Shown here in pieces: positions 62,082 through 64,000 of a DNA stretch of 64,000 bases (positions within the stretch are counted from its first letter, which is position 1; each line of letters starts with the position of its first letter). Under the pieces are notes generated by a model. The model did not search any database. It worked only from the letters and a program-made list of their open reading frames with translations, and was not told the origin of the DNA. This DNA is from G965232465 sp965276005 (lineage in GTDB: Bacteria; Pseudomonadota; Alphaproteobacteria; JAQWUY01), in NCBI GenBank assembly GCA_965276005.1, contig OZ254962.1:186001-250000 (forward strand), written 5' to 3'. The position numbers and the translations under genes are program-made.

Positions 62082-63281
62082 ATGACCACAATAACACAAA
62101 ATGATGTTGAAAACGCATATGAAGCCATAAAAGATGACATTTTACGCACGCCGATGCTCAGGTCTGATGTGTTTTCTCTTTTGACGGGGGCACATGTGTA
62201 TTTTAAGTACGAACACAAACAACACACCCGGGCGTTTAAAGCCCGTGGGGCGTTAAATTGCCTCATACATTTGTCCGCTGTACAGAAACAGCGGGGGGTC
62301 GTTGCCTGTTCTGCGGGCAATCACGCCCAAGGGGTGGCGTACTACGCCGCCAAGATGGGCATTCCTGCGGTTATTGTGATGCCCGCCGACACGCCGTTTG
62401 TCAAAGTACACAAAACCAAAAAATATGGGGCAGAAGTGATTCTGCACGGCACTTTTGAACAATCTCTCGACCACGCCCTGCACTTAGCCGATACACAAGG
62501 CTATACATTTATCCACCCCTTCGACAACAAACACATTATTGCCGGGCAGGGAACTTGTGGGTTGGAAATGTTACAACAAGTGCCCGCCCTCGATGCCATG
62601 ATAATTCCCATTGGTGGCGGCGGGTTAATTGCCGGCATTGCCACCTATGTAAAGGCAGTAAAGCCAAATATAAAAATATACGGTGTGCAGACCGCTAAGT
62701 ACCCGTTTATGAAAAATCCCGATGCGGATGTAAGCGGTACCACCATTGCCGAAGGTATTGCGGTTAAGCAGCCGGGGAAAATTGCCAAACGAATCGTTGC
62801 CGAATCGGTAGATGACATATTTATTGTCCGTGAATCGCAAATCGAACGGGCGATGGTAGAATTGATTGAGGTGGAAAATTCTGTGGTCGAGGGGGCGGCG
62901 GCGACCGGTGTTGCCGCTTTGCGGGCACATGCGGATGTGTTCAAGGGGCTATGGGTGGGGGTGTTGCTGTGTGGGGGTAACATAGATCAACGGATGCTGG
63001 CATCGGTGTTGATGCGGGATTTGGTAACCATCGGGCGGCTGGGGCGGTTACATATTGCCCTGCCCGATCAGCCGGGGACATTGGGAAAAGTGGCACAGAT
63101 TATTGGCGACAAAGGCGGTAATGTGATCGAAATGACATACCAGCCCATATTTTCCCCAACAACCGCAAAAGAAACCAGTATCGAAATAGCTGTGGAAACC
63201 GAAAGTGTCGCACAATTGCAGCAAATTATTGTCACTTTAAACCGGCAAGGATACACCACACAGCAAATGGAAAATAGGTAA
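62082..63281 (+). CDS. ilvA: Threonine ammonia-lyase (threonine dehydratase) with C-terminal ACT domain
   Basis: 399 residues. The PLP-binding lysine is in HTRAFKARGALN (K near 51). Further blocks are ACSAGNHAQGVAYYAAKMGI, IPIGGGGLIAG (phosphate loop) and VEGAAATGVAAL. The last about 75 residues, ALPDQPGTLGKVAQIIGDKG onward, form one ACT-like regulatory domain. It deaminates threonine to 2-oxobutyrate. One ACT domain and the length fit the degradative/short biosynthetic type, so the tdcB name is equally possible. Confidence 0.93.
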   Translation: MTTITQNDVENAYEAIKDDILRTPMLRSDVFSLLTGAHVYFKYEHKQHTRAFKARGALNCLIHLSAVQKQRGVVACSAGNHAQGVAYYAAKMGIPAVIVMPADTPFVKVHKTKKYGAEVILHGTFEQSLDHALHLADTQGYTFIHPFDNKHIIAGQGTCGLEMLQQVPALDAMIIPIGGGGLIAGIATYVKAVKPNIKIYGVQTAKYPFMKNPDADVSGTTIAEGIAVKQPGKIAKRIVAESVDDIFIVRESQIERAMVELIEVENSVVEGAAATGVAALRAHADVFKGLWVGVLLCGGNIDQRMLASVLMRDLVTIGRLGRLHIALPDQPGTLGKVAQIIGDKGGNVIEMTYQPIFSPTTAKETSIEIAVETESVAQLQQIIVTLNRQGYTTQQMENR

Positions 63282-63354
63282 AATAAAAAAAAGTAATAAA
63301 AAATACAAAAAGGGGTTGCCAAAAGGGGAAATATGTCATATAAACCAACCTATC

Positions 63355-63430
63355 GGGTGATTAGCTCAGCTGGGAGAGCGTCTGGTTTACACCCAGAAGG
63401 TCGGGAGTTCGATCCTCTCATCACCCACCA
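63355..63430 (+). tRNA. tRNA-Val (anticodon TAC)
   Basis: A complete 76-nt cloverleaf. Acceptor GGGTGAT (63355-63361) pairs with ATCACCC (63420-63426), followed by encoded ACCA. The anticodon stem TCTGG/CCAGA (63381-63385, 63393-63397) encloses the loop TTTACAC with TAC at 63388-63390. The T-arm loop is TTCGATC. The CCA end is encoded. Confidence 0.97.
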
Positions 63431-63502
63431 TTGTACATTATTCCAAGCATTAGTGCTGGTTTTATATTTAAAACACTTTAAAATTATTTTTATTTTAGGG
63501 TG

Positions 63503-63518
63503 TTTTTTTTTTTTTTTT
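63503..63518. repeat. T16 homopolymer tract after the tRNA gene
   Basis: Sixteen consecutive T residues 72 bp after the tRNA. No clear hairpin stem stands before it, but a tract this long could still end tRNA transcription. The interval 63431-63683 otherwise contains only the promoter at 63594. Confidence 0.8.
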
Positions 63519-63593
63519 ATTATCGTGGGCAGTATGTGATTTCACTTAAGGTGGTTTTTTGTTAGCTAATGTATCGATGTTTGGCGTATCTTA

Positions 63594-63622
63594 TTGACAA
63601 CTCTTGTTAATACCTATATTAT
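63594..63622 (+). promoter_or_regulatory. Consensus-like sigma-70 promoter of the ankyrin-repeat gene
   Basis: TTGACA (63594-63599), 17 bp, TATTAT (63617-63622), 61 bp before the start codon. The -35 matches consensus exactly and the -10 differs at one position. Confidence 0.7.
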
Positions 63623-63683
63623 GAAGGTATCAGTTATAAGATATTATGCTGTTTAGTTATAAGAAGTAGGAGTAGAAAGGGTT

Positions 63684-64000
63684 ATGTTAAAAAGGATTTT
63701 TATCGTTTTATTTTTGATGATTGCCGTAAATGCGTATGCAGATAGATACGGGTTGTTGTATTTGGATTATGAAACTGCAACGCTGCAAGATGTGTATAAA
63801 GCATTGGGCAGTGGTGGCGATGTCAATGCTCGATTTGAGGACGGCAAAACGCCTTTGATGTGGGCGGTCGATAAAAATAATACGGATATAGTTAAAATAT
63901 TACTTGCTAACAGTGCCAATGTGAGTGTGCAAGATAAAGACGGTGTTACCGCTTTGATGTTTGCAGCCGCCATAAACAATCCCGATAATCCCGATATGGT
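63684..64000 (+). CDS. Secreted ankyrin-repeat protein, N-terminal part (runs off the right edge)
   Basis: 105 codons are visible. A signal peptide (MLKRIFIVLFLMIAVNAYA) leads to a mature start DRYGLLYLDY. Then come ankyrin units: GSGGDVNARFEDGKTPLMWA, VDKNNTDIVKILLANSANV and SVQDKDGVTALMFAA, each with the G-xTPLxxA/AxxxxxxIVxxLL pattern. The start is set by the ATG at 63684 with AGAAAGG upstream. Ankyrin proteins of host-associated alphaproteobacteria often bind host proteins, but periplasmic ones also exist; with a signal peptide the periplasm or outside is expected. The end is outside the window. Confidence 0.88.
   Translation, partial: MLKRIFIVLFLMIAVNAYADRYGLLYLDYETATLQDVYKALGSGGDVNARFEDGKTPLMWAVDKNNTDIVKILLANSANVSVQDKDGVTALMFAAAINNPDNPDM

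Overview
The window is chromosomal DNA of an alphaproteobacterium. The class call rests on three families essentially confined to that class (DUF2948 directly after murA, DUF1491, DUF1489), a DUF3333-like extended PstA, a YhhQ-type queuosine-precursor transporter and typical housekeeping proteins. I cannot name the genus. Base composition is moderate by eye, with locally AT-richer stretches in the defence genes, in rmuC and in the coiled-coil and membrane genes.

Layout. 1-2563: start of sucA (partial) and pnp, both leftward. 2564-3233: a regulatory and remnant zone with a decayed restriction-specificity (HsdS) tail and a double-hairpin repeat. 3234-6703: a tight rightward run of a sugar-acid dehydratase, a GguC/AraD1-like protein, truB and rpsO. 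6704-7089: non-coding repeats, including a second copy of the double hairpin. 7090-9958: a leftward TRAP transporter (dctPQM). 10162-13989: a queuosine cluster (YhhQ transporter, queA, tgt, queG). 14094-18173: a Pho-box-led phosphate transporter (pstSCAB). 18342-25089: a defence island with a giant type ISP restriction-modification enzyme, then an overlapping ATPase and PD-(D/E)XK-like gene pair. 25196-27488: dcd, murA and DUF2948. 27574-30779: a four-gene podovirus-type head module with a consensus promoter and its own terminator but no terminase, major capsid or tail genes. 30957-41099: a 3380-residue two-partner-secretion exoprotein with 36 FG-GAP-type repeats. 41135-45725: DUF1491, DUF1489, upp, a decayed N6-adenine methylase next to a G16 tract, two oxidoreductases and an unknown protein. 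45832-51629: acs, rmuC, def, fmt and a frameshifted Clp-fold protease. 51748-56000: a coiled-coil membrane protein, folK, folP, folB and an MlaC-like protein. 56052-61087: a second defence island with a type IIG enzyme coupled to a zinc-ribbon/deoxyribosyltransferase-like protein, a C19 tract and hicAB. 61241-64000: nadK, threonine dehydratase, tRNA-Val(TAC) and the start of a secreted ankyrin-repeat protein.

Most novel. (1) The exoprotein carries its whole propeller array spliced into a filamentous-haemagglutinin beta-helix repeat, and twelve neighbouring units are nearly identical at DNA level. (2) A zinc-ribbon/NDT-like (TIR-like) gene is translationally coupled to a type IIG restriction enzyme. 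(3) An OLD-like ATPase and a small PD-(D/E)XK-like protein sit behind the type ISP enzyme. (4) An isolated podoviral portal/scaffold cassette with a host-like composition is apparently retained. (5) Long G/C homopolymers sit exactly where restriction-modification DNA meets chromosome, at two separate places.

Functions are inferred by reading motifs and family patterns. No database search was possible.
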